The position numbers and the translations under genes were made by a program. 64,000 nt of DNA from Pseudomonadota bacterium (lineage in GTDB: Bacteria; Pseudomonadota; Alphaproteobacteria; Sphingomonadales; Sphingomonadaceae): NCBI GenBank assembly GCA_018240895.1, contig JAFEEX010000011.1, positions 1-64,000 on the forward strand. Direction: 5' to 3'. Shown here piece by piece: positions 10,489 to 19,676 of the stretch (position 1 is its first letter; each line of letters opens with the position of its first letter). The notes under the pieces are model-generated. The model was not told the origin of the DNA, made no database searches, and saw nothing but the letters and a program-made list of their open reading frames with translations.

Positions 10489-10791
10489 ATGGAAAGCGAC
10501 GAAGATCGCATCCGCAGCGTAAAGCGGATATTCTCCCTGATGGGCGTGAGCCTGCTGGCAGGTGCCGGACTTGTCGCCTGGTTCCAGAAGGTTACGATCC
10601 ATGGCCGCAGAGGACCGCCGGTTACCTATACCGGAACGCAGGCCGTGGAATGGGCCGGCCTGTTTGCCTGCATCGGCATCGGGTTGATCGGCGTGAACTT
10701 TCGCAGCCGCCAGATATTTGCAATCTGGCTTGGGCTGTGGCTGGCGGCGGGGGTCGCGACCGTCCTCCTCCCCGCCTTCGTTCACGCCTGA
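10489..10791 (+). CDS. Small membrane protein of unknown function
   Basis: A 100-aa protein with three predicted hydrophobic helices (about residues 14-31, 49-65 and 74-93) and a charged N terminus. GAAAGG precedes the ATG at 10489, which is better placed than the in-frame TTG 15 bases upstream. It follows rsmA by 56 bp and is convergent with glcB with 4 bp between stops. No family is recognised. Confidence 0.7.
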   Translation: MESDEDRIRSVKRIFSLMGVSLLAGAGLVAWFQKVTIHGRRGPPVTYTGTQAVEWAGLFACIGIGLIGVNFRSRQIFAIWLGLWLAAGVATVLLPAFVHA

Positions 10792-10795
10792 ACGA

Positions 10796-12898
10796 TCAGC
10801 CGCCCTTCTTCACCCGCCGCCACTGGTGGAGCAGCGGTTCAGTATAGCCGTTGAGCTGTTCAACGCCTTTGAACACCAGATCGCAGGCGGCACGGAACGC
10901 CGGCTTGTCCTCGTTGCCAATCAGCGGCTCATAGGCCGGATCGCCAGCGTTCTGGGCATCAACCTTTGCCGCCATGCGGCGCAGGCTGTCCATCACCTGC
11001 GCCTCTGTGCAAATCCCATGAAGCAGCCAGTTGGCCATGTGCTGGCTGGAAATCCGGAGGGTCGCGCGGTCTTCCATCAAGCCGACATCATTGATGTCCG
11101 GCACCTTGGAACAGCCGACCCCCTGATCGATCCAGCGCACCACATAACCCAGCAGGCCCTGGGCGTTGTTGTCCAGTTCCTCACGCACTTCATCTTCAGA
11201 GAAGTTGCGCCCCAGCGCCAGCGGCACGGTCAGCAGCGCGTCAAGCGGCGGGACCGGCTGGGCGGCAAGATCGCGCTGAACGTCGAACACCCCGACCTGA
11301 TGATAGTGCATGGCGTGCAGCGTTGCCGCCGTGGGTGACGGCACCCAGGCGGTGTTGGCGCCCGATCTGGGGTGGCCAATCTTCTGCTCCATCATGTCGC
11401 GCATCTTGTCCGGCGCGGCCCACATCCCTTTGCCGATCTGCGCCTTGCCCGAAAGCCCGCAGGCGAGGCCAACCTGCACGTTGCGCTTTTCATAGGCGTC
11501 GATCCACGCGCTCTGCTTCATCTCGCCCTTGCGGACCATCGGCCCGGCGCGCATCGAGGTGTGGATTTCATCGCCGGTGCGATCAAGGAAGCCGGTATTG
11601 ATAAACACCACCCGGTCCTTCACCGCATGGATGCAGGCCGCCAAATTGGCGCTGGTGCGCCGTTCCTCGTCCATTACCCCCACCTTGATGGTATGGCGAG
11701 GAAGCGCGAGCAAATCCTCCACTGCATCGAACAAGGCATTGGTAAAGCCGGCTTCTTCCGGCCCGTGCATCTTCGGCTTGACGATATAGATACTGCTTTC
11801 GCGGCTGTTACGGACCTTGCCCAGGCCCTTAACATCCTGCGCGCCGATCGCGCTGGTGATCACGGCGTCCAGGATCCCTTCTGGCACTTCGGAGCCATCC
11901 GCCAGCAGCACCGCCGGATTGGTCATCAGGTGGCCGACATTGCGCACGAACAACAGGCTGCGCCCGGGCAGCACCAGATCGCTGCCGTCGTTTGCGGTCC
12001 AGTGCCGGTCCGCAGCGAGCGTCCGGGTCATGGTCTGCCCGCCCTTCTGGAAGGTGTCCGCCAGATCCCCGCGAATCACGCCCAGCCAGTTGCGATAGGC
12101 AGCCAGCTTGTCTTCGGCATCAACCGCCGCAATCGAATCCTCAAGATCGCAGATCGTGGTCAGCGCCGCTTCCAGCACCACGTCGGCGATCCCGGCCTTG
12201 TCGTTACGGCCAATCGGATGATTGCGATCCAGCACCAGTTCGATGTGCAGGCCGTTGTTGGCAAGCAGCAGCCCGCCCGGCTTGTGCCCAACCAGATGCC
12301 CCGGATCGGCCAAAGGCGGCATCCCTTCTCCGTCCCAGTCGGACCAGCTCATGTCGCCAAGCGGAACGGCCTGATCAAGGAAGGCACGCGCCGCGCGGAT
12401 CACCTCGCCGCCACGCACCTCGTCATAGCCGCCGGACCTCGCCGGAGCCGCATCGAGCGCATCGGTGCCATAGAACGAGTCATACAGGCTGCCCCAGCGG
12501 GCATTGGCGGCGTTTAGCAGGAACCGGGCGTTGAGCACCGGCACCACCAGTTGCGGCCCGGCCATCAGCGCAATCTCGCGATCAACCTTGGCAGTGCCAA
12601 CCTGGAACGGGGCCGGCTCGGGAACCAGATAGCCGATCGAGGTCAGGAAGGCGCGGTATTCCTGCGGATCGATCGGCTTGCCGGCGCGAGCCAGATGCCA
12701 GGCATCGATTTCAGCCTGAAGGATATCGCGCTTGGCCAGAAGCTTTCGGTTCTGCGGTACGAAGCTGTCCAGCAGCGCCGCGAAGCCCTGCCAGAAGGCC
12801 GCCGGATCCTGACCTAGGGGGGACAAAACCTCCCCCTCTATGAACGCCGCCAGCGCCGCATCGACCTGCAGCCCGTTCTTTTCAACCCGATCGCTCAT
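10796..12898 (-). CDS. glcB: Malate synthase G
   Basis: A 700-aa glyoxylate-cycle enzyme that joins acetyl-CoA and glyoxylate to malate. Family marks are [18 protein letters not shown], the [10 protein letters not shown] segment, the [11 protein letters not shown] region and [13 protein letters not shown]. The start at [13 protein letters not shown] gives the standard length; the open frame runs further upstream without support. It stands alone; no isocitrate lyase is in the window. Confidence 0.96.
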   Translation of the reverse strand: MSDRVEKNGLQVDAALAAFIEGEVLSPLGQDPAAFWQGFAALLDSFVPQNRKLLAKRDILQAEIDAWHLARAGKPIDPQEYRAFLTSIGYLVPEPAPFQVGTAKVDREIALMAGPQLVVPVLNARFLLNAANARWGSLYDSFYGTDALDAAPARSGGYDEVRGGEVIRAARAFLDQAVPLGDMSWSDWDGEGMPPLADPGHLVGHKPGGLLLANNGLHIELVLDRNHPIGRNDKAGIADVVLEAALTTICDLEDSIAAVDAEDKLAAYRNWLGVIRGDLADTFQKGGQTMTRTLAADRHWTANDGSDLVLPGRSLLFVRNVGHLMTNPAVLLADGSEVPEGILDAVITSAIGAQDVKGLGKVRNSRESSIYIVKPKMHGPEEAGFTNALFDAVEDLLALPRHTIKVGVMDEERRTSANLAACIHAVKDRVVFINTGFLDRTGDEIHTSMRAGPMVRKGEMKQSAWIDAYEKRNVQVGLACGLSGKAQIGKGMWAAPDKMRDMMEQKIGHPRSGANTAWVPSPTAATLHAMHYHQVGVFDVQRDLAAQPVPPLDALLTVPLALGRNFSEDEVREELDNNAQGLLGYVVRWIDQGVGCSKVPDINDVGLMEDRATLRISSQHMANWLLHGICTEAQVMDSLRRMAAKVDAQNAGDPAYEPLIGNEDKPAFRAACDLVFKGVEQLNGYTEPLLHQWRRVKKGG

Positions 12899-13088
12899 GA
12901 GAAACCCTCGCCAAAGTGAATGCCGGCCATGCAAGCCGCATGGCCACGGATAGACGCCAATTCCGGGGAGGAACGGCTGGCCTATGCCGCAGTTGCGAAG
13001 ACTTGGCAACGGGCGGCTTTGGCGATCACCAGCGGGATTTGGCGCGGGGGTTGGACTGCGCTCGCGGCTCGGCTAGAGACGGCTTCAA

Positions 13089-14300
13089 ATGCAACAGCTT
13101 TCCCCTTCAGAACAGGCGCTGATCGCGCGTATCGACCCGGCGCCGATGCTGGATCAGGTATTGGCGTGGAGCGCGATCAACACCGGAACCGGCAACCTGC
13201 CGGGGCTGGCCCGGCAGTGGGATGCGCTGGCCGACGCCTTTTCCGTCCTGCCCGGCACCATCAGCGCAGTGCAAGCCGCGCCGGTCGGTGCGATTGCCGC
13301 CGATGGCACCGGGAAGGAAATTGCCAATGGCGCACACCTGGTGCTGCGCGTCCGCCCGGATGCCCCGCGCCGCTTGCTGCTGACCGGCCACATGGACACC
13401 GTGTTCCCCGCAAATCATGCCTTTCAGCAAACCGTCTGGGCGGACGATGCAACGCTGAACGGGCCGGGCGTGGCCGACATGAAGGGCGGGATCGCGGTGG
13501 TCCTTGCCGCGCTGCAAGCCTTTGAAACGAGCGCGTTCGCCCCGCAGACCGGTTATGACGTGATGATCAATTCCGATGAGGAAACCGGCAGCCTTTCATC
13601 CGCCACGCTGATCACAGATCTGGCCGCGGGCAAACTGGCCGCGCTTACCTATGAACCCAGCGCGCAGCCTGATGGCACCCTGGCCGGCGCGCGCGCAGGC
13701 AGCGGCAATTACAGCGTGGTAATAACTGGCCGTTCGGCTCATGCCGGGCGCAACCCGCAGGACGGGCGCAATGCCATTGTCGCGGCGGCTGACCTGGCGG
13801 TGCGGCTGAAGGCGCTGATGCGCGACGGGCTGGCAATCAATCCGGCCAAGATCGATGGCGGCAGCGCCAACAATGTCGTGCCCGATTCCGCCGTGCTGCG
13901 GTTCAACATTCGCCCCCGCACCCCGGATGATGCCGCTGCGTTCCACCGGCAATTCACCGCGCTGCTGGCTGAGCTTTCCGCAATGCACGACCTGACGATG
14001 CACAGCCACGGCGGGATCAGCCGTCCGCCCAAGCCGATCGACGCCCGCGCGGAAAAGCTGTTCGGCCTGGTGGAGGAATGCAGCGCCCTGCTGGGGTCAC
14101 CAATCACCCGCATCGCCTCTGGCGGGGTGTGCGATGGCAACAATATCGCCGCCTGCGGGGTGCCTGTGGTTGACACCATGGGGGTGCGCGGCGGCGCCAT
14201 CCATTCGCCAGATGAATTCCTGATCGTCCCAAGCCTTGGGGAACGGGCGCGGCTGTCCGCGCTGGTGCTTCATCGCCTTGCCAGCGGAGCCACGCTTTGA
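13089..14300 (+). CDS. M20 metallohydrolase coupled to astA
   Basis: A 403-aa dizinc hydrolase. The M20 ligands and catalytic residues are visible: TGHMDTV (about residue 99), GPGVADMKGG (about 130), NSDEETGS (about 164) and GAIHSPDE near residue 380, with a dimerisation insert between. The layout resembles the carboxypeptidase G2 branch, which releases glutamate from N-acyl-glutamates, more than DapE or ArgE. It overlaps the astA start by four bases and is followed by astB. I infer an AST-pathway deacylase (succinylglutamate or succinylornithine); the substrate is not proven by sequence. Confidence 0.85.
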   Translation: MQQLSPSEQALIARIDPAPMLDQVLAWSAINTGTGNLPGLARQWDALADAFSVLPGTISAVQAAPVGAIAADGTGKEIANGAHLVLRVRPDAPRRLLLTGHMDTVFPANHAFQQTVWADDATLNGPGVADMKGGIAVVLAALQAFETSAFAPQTGYDVMINSDEETGSLSSATLITDLAAGKLAALTYEPSAQPDGTLAGARAGSGNYSVVITGRSAHAGRNPQDGRNAIVAAADLAVRLKALMRDGLAINPAKIDGGSANNVVPDSAVLRFNIRPRTPDDAAAFHRQFTALLAELSAMHDLTMHSHGGISRPPKPIDARAEKLFGLVEECSALLGSPITRIASGGVCDGNNIAACGVPVVDTMGVRGGAIHSPDEFLIVPSLGERARLSALVLHRLASGATL

Positions 14301-15328
14301 CTCACATAATCCGCGCCGCCACCCCGGCGGATCTTCAACACATCTATGAAATGGCCAAGCGGACCGGGGGCGGGTTCACCAACCTGCCGCCAGACCGCCC
14401 GGCGCTGACCGCCAAGCTGGAACGATCAATGGCGGCCTACAGCCGGGTTGGCGATTCGGTGGGTGATGATCTGTTCGTCTTCGTGCTGGAAGATACCGCC
14501 ACGGGTGAAGTGCGCGGCACCTGCCAGATCTTTTCCGCGGTCGGCCTCAAGTGGCCGTTCTATTCCTATCGGATCGGCGCGCTGACTCAGCATTCGACCG
14601 AACTGGAGCGCACCTTCCGCGCCGACATCCTCAACCTGTCAACCGATCTTGAGGGCGCGACCGAGGTGGGCGGGCTGTTCCTGCACCCGGGCGAGCGGTC
14701 CGGCGGGCTGGGAATGCTGATCGCGCGCAGCCGCTATCTGTTCATCCGCAACCACCGCCCACGCTTTGCCGACCGCACCCTGGCCGAGCTGCGCGGGGTG
14801 ATTGACGAGGCTGGCGGGTCGCCGTTCTGGGACGGGGTTGCCGGGCGCTTCTTCGGGATGAATTTCCAGGACGCCGATGAATTCAATGCCAAGCACGGCA
14901 ATCAGTTCATCGCCGATCTGATGCCCAAGCACCCAGTCTATATCGCGATGCTGTCTGACCATGCCCGCTCCGTGATCGGCGTGCCCCATCCATCGGGCCG
15001 CGCTGCGATGAGAATGCTGGAAAATGAAGGGTTTGCCTGGGAAAATTACATCGACATCTTTGATGGCGGGCCGACCATGACGGTGCGGACCGATCAGATT
15101 CGCTCAATCCGCGAAGCCGCCGATGATGTAGTCGCGGCGGTTGACCCCACGCTGGGCGAACACGGCGGCGGGGAAATGCGTCTGGTGTCGGTTGGCACCA
15201 TGGCCGATTTCCGCACCGCCTATGGCTGGACCGCGCCCAGGGGGGATGGCATCGCGCTGGACGCCGCCTGCGCTGCGGTACTGCGGATCGAACCGGGCAT
15301 GACCGTCACTCACGTCGCGAGGTGGTGA
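14297..15328 (+). CDS. astA: Arginine N-succinyltransferase
   Basis: A 343-aa enzyme that makes N2-succinylarginine from arginine and succinyl-CoA, the first step of the AST pathway. RAATPADL, GLFLHPGERSGGLGMLIARSRYLF and DIFDGGPTM follow the family. The start is a TTG at 14297 overlapping the stop of the preceding hydrolase; GCGGAG lies a suitable distance upstream and no better start codon is near. Two bases separate it from astB. Confidence 0.95.
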   Translation: MTHIIRAATPADLQHIYEMAKRTGGGFTNLPPDRPALTAKLERSMAAYSRVGDSVGDDLFVFVLEDTATGEVRGTCQIFSAVGLKWPFYSYRIGALTQHSTELERTFRADILNLSTDLEGATEVGGLFLHPGERSGGLGMLIARSRYLFIRNHRPRFADRTLAELRGVIDEAGGSPFWDGVAGRFFGMNFQDADEFNAKHGNQFIADLMPKHPVYIAMLSDHARSVIGVPHPSGRAAMRMLENEGFAWENYIDIFDGGPTMTVRTDQIRSIREAADDVVAAVDPTLGEHGGGEMRLVSVGTMADFRTAYGWTAPRGDGIALDAACAAVLRIEPGMTVTHVARW

Positions 15329-15330
15329 GC

Positions 15331-16581
15331 ATGGCGCAGGTGGAAATCAACTTCGACGGGATTGTCGGCCCCAGCCACAACTATGCCGGGCTAAGCCTGG
15401 GCAACCTGGCTGCGACAGCCCATGCTGGCGACACGTCCCACCCCCGCGCCGCAGCGCTGCAAGGGGTGCAGAAGATGCGGCACAACATGGCGCTGGGGCT
15501 GGTCCAGGGTTTTCTGCTGCCCCTGCCCCGCCCCAACGCGGTCTTCCTTGACGCCATCGGTGCGGACGGCAGCGAAGATCGCCGCCTGCTGGCCGCCGCA
15601 TGGTCCGCCAGTTCGATGTGGACCGCCAATGCCGCCACGGTATCGCCCGCCGCCGATACGCAGGACCAGCGCTGTCACCTGACGGCGGCCAATCTTGTCA
15701 CCATGCCACACCGGTCGCAGGAATGGCCCGATACGCTACGCCAGCTTCGCACCGCTTTTGCCGACACCGCGCATTTCGCGGTTCACGAGGCGGTACCGCC
15801 GTGCTTCGGCGATGAAGGCGCGGCGAACCATATGCGGATGGGGCCAGGCCACGCGGCGTCGGGGATCGAGATATTCGTCTATGGCAAAAGCGGCGGTGCA
15901 TTTCCCGCGCGCCAGCATGAACAGGCCAGCCGCGCAGTGGCGCGCATCCACGGCCTTGACCCGGCGCGGGTGCTGTTTGTTGAGCAGAACCCTGAAGCGA
16001 TCGCCGCCGGGGCCTTCCACAACGATGTGGTTGCGGTTGCCAACGAACGAGTGCTGTTCACGCACGAACTGGCCTTTGCTGATCCCACCGGCACCTACGC
16101 CGCGATCCGCGCGCTGTTGCCAGAGGCGGAGATTGTGATCGTTCCTGCCGATGCGGTCAGCCTGGCCGATGCGATCAAATCCTATCTGTTCAACGCCCAG
16201 CTTCTGACCCTGCCCGGCGGGGAAATGGCCCTGGTGATCCCGCTTGAGGCCTGGGAACACCCCCGCGTCAGGGCGTGGCTGGACGGGATGCTGGCCGGCA
16301 ATGGCCCGATCCGCCAGGTTCTGCCGGTTGACGTGCGTCAGTCGATGGCCAACGGCGGCGGCCCGGCCTGTTTGCGGCTGCGGGTGGTGGCCGATCCGGC
16401 TACGGTCGATCCGCGCTTTCTGCTTGATCCGGCCAAGGCCGACCGGATCGAGGCAGTGATCGCCCGGCACTGGCCGGAAAGCGTTGCCCCCGCCGATCTG
16501 GGCAAGGTCGATCTTGCGAAAGCCGTTATCGCCGCACGGCTGGCCCTGTTGGCGGAACTGGACTTGATCGAACTTGCCTGA
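15331..16581 (+). CDS. astB: N-succinylarginine dihydrolase
   Basis: A 416-aa pentein-fold enzyme that converts succinylarginine to succinylornithine, 2 NH3 and CO2. The N-terminal INFDGIVGPSHNYAGLS, the central FGDEGAANHMRM and the C-terminal QSMANGGGPACLRLRV match the family. The ATG at 15331 has GAGG eight bases upstream and is preferred over in-frame GTGs. astC, astD and astE are not in the window. Confidence 0.95.
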   Translation: MAQVEINFDGIVGPSHNYAGLSLGNLAATAHAGDTSHPRAAALQGVQKMRHNMALGLVQGFLLPLPRPNAVFLDAIGADGSEDRRLLAAAWSASSMWTANAATVSPAADTQDQRCHLTAANLVTMPHRSQEWPDTLRQLRTAFADTAHFAVHEAVPPCFGDEGAANHMRMGPGHAASGIEIFVYGKSGGAFPARQHEQASRAVARIHGLDPARVLFVEQNPEAIAAGAFHNDVVAVANERVLFTHELAFADPTGTYAAIRALLPEAEIVIVPADAVSLADAIKSYLFNAQLLTLPGGEMALVIPLEAWEHPRVRAWLDGMLAGNGPIRQVLPVDVRQSMANGGGPACLRLRVVADPATVDPRFLLDPAKADRIEAVIARHWPESVAPADLGKVDLAKAVIAARLALLAELDLIELA

Positions 16582-16628
16582 CGAGTCTGTCGGCAGATTT
16601 TACAACCGGCCCGTCAGTAACCAACGCC

Positions 16629-16659
16629 TTGCACGTCTTTCCCGCTGTGGCATGATAAT
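16629..16659 (+). promoter_or_regulatory. Possible promoter of the 80-aa membrane protein gene
   Basis: TTGCAC at 16629-16634 and GATAAT at 16654-16659 are separated by 19 bp (18 bp if TGATAA is used), 33 bases before the start codon at 16692. The -10 element is good and the spacing is slightly long. This is a prediction by eye. Confidence 0.35.
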
Positions 16660-16691
16660 TGCTAAGAATCATGCCTAAAGAAAGGTTACCG

Positions 16692-16934
16692 ATGCTTCGC
16701 AAGATTGGCCGGCTGTTTGTCATCAAGACCCGGTTCGAAGCGTGCCTGATCATCTATGCGCTTGGCCTTGGCGCGGTGGAGCGGGGCAAGGTCTATCTTG
16801 AGGTTTTTCCCGGCGTGGGCGGCTGGCTGCTGATGGCGGCCTGCACCGGATCAGTGTTTCTGGCCGGCGCCAAAATCTTCGATTGCATCCGGCACGAGAA
16901 CCGGATCAAGGATCACCCCGAAACGGTGTTCTGA
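16692..16934 (+). CDS. Small membrane protein of unknown function
   Basis: An 80-aa protein with two hydrophobic segments (about residues 15-30 and 42-60) separated by a short basic/acidic loop. GAAAGG nine bases upstream supports the ATG at 16692 over the earlier in-frame ATG. The pattern CLIIYALGLGAVERG and the basic tail ending DHPETVF look conserved, but I cannot name a family. It lies 110 bp after astB and probably has its own promoter. Confidence 0.65.
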   Translation: MLRKIGRLFVIKTRFEACLIIYALGLGAVERGKVYLEVFPGVGGWLLMAACTGSVFLAGAKIFDCIRHENRIKDHPETVF

Positions 16935-17059
16935 TCTTGGGGCATTGGGCACCCCGGGCAAATTCGGTCACGCCTTCATCGGCGGCCATTCGAGATTTGA
17001 ACCCATAATTTGTGGTCCGGACACGACAACATTGCGGACGTTGCTACAGAACTCTATCT

Positions 17060-17281
17060 TTAGGAGCGCGCGGCCAAGTCGGAGCAAACACGGCATGATC
17101 CGTCCGACTGCATATCAACCAAAGTGTCTGCACCACCCTGAGTAAGCGACAAACATTCGGCGTGGTCCTTCACCAATTCGGCATCAGGTCGGCATCTTGG
17201 ACTTTGCATTGCCGACTGGTCTGCGCGCCTGTGACAACCAGTGGCAACGACAACCAAAGCGCAGATGATGAACGCGCGCAT
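17060..17281 (-). CDS. Possible small lipoprotein
   Basis: A 73-aa frame beginning MRAFIICALVVVATGCHRR, which looks like a lipoprotein signal peptide with Cys-16 as the lipidated residue, though the lipobox lacks the usual Leu at -3. The mature part has four further cysteines. GGA lies six bases before the ATG. The surrounding DNA is less GC-rich than average and no neighbour supports it, so this may be a chance frame. Confidence 0.38.
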   Translation of the reverse strand: MRAFIICALVVVATGCHRRADQSAMQSPRCRPDAELVKDHAECLSLTQGGADTLVDMQSDGSCRVCSDLAARS

Positions 17282-17419
17282 CTGTTTCCATTAGCAGTTC
17301 ATCGGTTGGGATCGCAATTGCGTCAAAGCAAAGCGTCCGCTTCCCCGACATTCCTGCCATTTGAAACCCGCTGAAAACCTCGCCGGAAGCGGACCATCGC
17401 TTGGGGCGGAATTCTTCGA

Positions 17420-17785
17420 TGTGGCTGGGGATGCAGTGGGGGTTTCTGTTGCTACGTACCCCCGGACGCCCGGTTTCCGATTCTGTTACCCGGTTCGGTC
17501 CGAACCGTGTTCTAACCTTGTAACTTCAGGGCGTTAGCCCCTAGAATTACGCGGCGAGAGCAAGTGCTTCGTTGTCGTTGGCACTTATGAGTTTTGAGCC
17601 TTGAACGGGTTACTCAGCCCGGGCGAAAACACCGCTTTTCAACACACGTCGATCCTGGTTCGGCCCCGTCATTTCCCCCGCAACAACCGGAAGAGGTGGT
17701 GGAGCCGCCGGGTACTGCCCCCGGGTCCGCTGTGCCTATTGCACGCCGCAATTTATCGCCATAGCCGGCCGAAACCGGCGCCGCG
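17420..17785 (-). ncRNA. ssrA: Two-piece (permuted) transfer-messenger RNA precursor
   Basis: Read on the minus strand, the acceptor piece comes first. It has a T-stem CCGGG/CCCGG with loop GGCAGTA and ends CGGCTCCACCA at 17697. A 29-nt spacer (17668-17696) follows, then the coding piece begins GGGGCCG at 17667. GGGGCCG pairs with CGGCTCC over seven base pairs to rebuild the tRNA-like acceptor stem, and AGGATCGACG follows as in other tmRNAs. The coding piece carries the tag frame and then several hairpins (last at about 17434-17464). The outer ends are approximate. This is the circularly permuted arrangement known from alphaproteobacteria. Confidence 0.93.
17547..17582 (-). other. tmRNA proteolysis-tag reading frame
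   Basis: Within the coding piece, 11 codons and a TAA stop encode ANDNEALALAA. The resume codon GCC is at 17582-17580 and the hydrophobic LAA C terminus is the usual degradation signal read by ClpXP. With the resident alanine from the charged tmRNA the full tag would be AANDNEALALAA. Confidence 0.93.
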
Positions 17786-17805
17786 CAATATAGGCATCTG
17801 CGCGC

Positions 17806-17845
17806 AAAAAGAAAAGGGGCGGCGGCCGCAACCGGCCACCGCCCC
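17806..17845 (-). terminator. Rho-independent terminator of mscL
   Basis: A 12-bp stem with one mismatch (17816-17827 paired with 17834-17845, 6-nt loop) is followed on the minus strand by TTTTCTTTTT. It lies 22 bp after the mscL stop and just upstream of the tmRNA acceptor piece, so it separates the two transcripts. Confidence 0.85.
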
Positions 17846-17867
17846 CAATTTCTTGACCGGTTCGCGC

Positions 17868-18281
17868 TTAGCGCTTCAGCGAATCGCGAATTTCGGTCAG
17901 CAGATCGACTTCGCTGGGGCCAGCCGGAGCGGCGGGCGCGGGCGGCATCGCACGATTGACGGCCTTGACCAGCATGAAGATGACCCAGGCCATGATCAGG
18001 AAATTGATCACCGCCGAAATGAAGCTGCCGTATGCCAGCACATTGGCCCCCGCCTTGCGTGCGGCGTCAAGCGGCGTTCCGGGAGCAACATCGCCGCTCA
18101 GCACCAGATACTTTGCGGAAAAATCGAGACCGCCGAAAACCTTGCCCACGATTGGCATGATCAGATCATCGGTCAGCGACGTGACGATTTTGCCGAAAGC
18201 CGCGCCGATGATCACACCGACGGCGAGATCCATCACGTTGCCTTTGGCGATAAATTCCTTGAATTCCGAGACCATGGACAT
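17868..18281 (-). CDS. mscL: Large-conductance mechanosensitive channel
   Basis: A 137-aa homopentameric channel that opens under membrane tension in hypo-osmotic shock. The N-terminal helix [29 protein letters not shown] is diagnostic, TM2 covers about residues 82-107, and the C-terminal helix LLTEIRDSL is present. AGGGG seven bases upstream favours the first of two in-frame ATGs. The gene is divergent from the lemA operon. Confidence 0.96.
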   Translation of the reverse strand: MSMVSEFKEFIAKGNVMDLAVGVIIGAAFGKIVTSLTDDLIMPIVGKVFGGLDFSAKYLVLSGDVAPGTPLDAARKAGANVLAYGSFISAVINFLIMAWVIFMLVKAVNRAMPPAPAAPAGPSEVDLLTEIRDSLKR

Positions 18282-18379
18282 TGAACAACCCCTACACTGT
18301 TAATTCACCGACGCTTGCTGCCACAAACGCCATGACGTCACAACAACCGATTGCGGAAAGGCTGTTGACAGAGCAAGTG

Positions 18380-18407
18380 CTTGAATGCGCACACCTGTGC
18401 GCTACAT
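18380..18407 (+). promoter_or_regulatory. Candidate promoter of the lemA-TPM operon with a dyad in the spacer
   Basis: CTTGAA (18380-18385) and CTACAT (18402-18407) are 16 bp apart, close to the alphaproteobacterial housekeeping consensus CTTGAC-N17-CTATAT, about 47 bp before the lemA start. The spacer holds the 7+7 bp dyad GCGCACACCTGTGCGC (18387-18402), which could be an operator. This is a prediction by eye. Confidence 0.4.
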
Positions 18408-18453
18408 ACCTGCGCAGCAGCGGCGATTGCCGCCGTATGGAGGAAGGAAGCTG

Positions 18454-19071
18454 ATGGCTCACCCAATTTCGAGCATTGCGCCGCGCGCGGCGATTGTTGC
18501 CATTGCGGCGACCAGTCTGGCCGGCTGTGGAATCAATTCCGTCCCGACGGCGGAGGAAGCTGCCAAGGCCAAGTGGGCTGACGTGCAGGCAGCATTCCAG
18601 GAACGCGCCAACCTGATCCCCAATCTGGCGGCGGTTGCCAAGGGTGCGGCAGAACAGGAAAAGGGCATCCTGGTCGGCGTGACAGAAGCACGGGCCAAGG
18701 CATCCAGCATCCAGATCACGGCGGACGATCTGAAAGACCCGGCCAAGATGAAGGCCTTCCAGGACGCGCAGAACCAGCTTTCCGGCGCGCTGGGCGGGTT
18801 CGGCCGGCTGCTTGCCAATACCGAGGCCTATCCCAACCTCAAGAGCATCGAGAACTACCAGATGCTGCAAAGCCAGCTTGAAGGGCAGGAAAACCGCATC
18901 CGCGTGGCGATTCGTGATTACAACGCCGCAGTGCAGGGCTACAACACTACGATCCGTACCTTCCCCGACGCTATCGGCGCCAAGATATTCTATGGAGCCA
19001 AGCCGATGGTGCCATACCAGGCCGTGACTCCGGGCGCCGAAGTTGCGCCCAGCCTTGAAGGCAAGATCTAG
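18454..19071 (+). CDS. LemA family lipoprotein
   Basis: A 205-aa protein with a lipobox SLAGC (Cys about residue 25). The rest is the helical LemA domain: WADVQAAFQERANLIPNLAAVAKG, then ARAKASSIQ, LGGFGRLLANTEAYPNLKS and YNAAVQGYNTTIRTFPD. GGAGGAAGG lies seven bases before the ATG at 18454. LemA proteins are often encoded beside TPM-domain proteins, as here, where three follow. The biochemical role is not established; an envelope function is likely. Confidence 0.93.
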   Translation: MAHPISSIAPRAAIVAIAATSLAGCGINSVPTAEEAAKAKWADVQAAFQERANLIPNLAAVAKGAAEQEKGILVGVTEARAKASSIQITADDLKDPAKMKAFQDAQNQLSGALGGFGRLLANTEAYPNLKSIENYQMLQSQLEGQENRIRVAIRDYNAAVQGYNTTIRTFPDAIGAKIFYGAKPMVPYQAVTPGAEVAPSLEGKI

Positions 19072-19088
19072 GGCGGAGGAACAAAGCC

Positions 19089-19676
19089 ATGCCGGGCATG
19101 GCCGGAAACACGCTGATTCAAGGCCAATCGAGAACGTGGCGCTGGGCTGCCCTGACGGCTGTGGGGTTGCTGGCTTCTGCGACACTCGCCGTATCGCCCC
19201 CTCCCCGCGCCGCCGATGTACCCGCGGTGGCTGCTCCATTTTCGCTCTCCGGTCATGTTGTTGACCGGGCGAATATTCTGGTCGCCCAGGACAAAGCCAA
19301 TCTGGAAGCCCGGCTGGAAAAGCTGGAAATTCAGGCCGGCCCTCAATTCGTGGTTGTGACAACGCCCGGTCTGGGCGGCCGGAAGATCGAAGATTATTCG
19401 CTTGATCTGGGCCGAAGTTGGGGTGTTGGTGATCGCAAACGCAATGACGGCGTGATCCTGCTGGTTGCTCCCGCCGAGCGGCAGGTTCGCATTGAAGTGG
19501 GCTATGGCTTGGAAAGCACCCTTTCAGACCCGCGCTGCGCCGAAATCATCGAAAGCCAGATCATTCCGCGTATGAAAACAGGCGATCTGAACGGCGGAAC
19601 GATCGCAGGAGCCAACGCCATAATCGATATTTTGCGCGCCAACCCAACCCTTCCGCAAGGAAAGCAGACGACATGA
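19089..19676 (+). CDS. TPM-domain protein, exported, first of three
   Basis: A 195-aa protein with an N-terminal hydrophobic segment (about residues 20-36) followed by a TPM domain (GHVVDRANILVAQDKANLEARL, QFVVVTTPGLGGRKIEDYSLDLGRSWGVG, RIEVGYGLESTLSD). GGAGGA precedes the ATG. Unlike the next gene product it has no C-terminal membrane segment or glycine-rich tail, so it is probably periplasmic or N-anchored. Its stop overlaps the next start (ATGA). Confidence 0.9.
   Translation: MPGMAGNTLIQGQSRTWRWAALTAVGLLASATLAVSPPPRAADVPAVAAPFSLSGHVVDRANILVAQDKANLEARLEKLEIQAGPQFVVVTTPGLGGRKIEDYSLDLGRSWGVGDRKRNDGVILLVAPAERQVRIEVGYGLESTLSDPRCAEIIESQIIPRMKTGDLNGGTIAGANAIIDILRANPTLPQGKQTT

Noticed and set aside
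17601..18284. Plus-strand frame over the tmRNA and mscL
   Set aside because: It covers a structural RNA, a terminator and the antisense of mscL.
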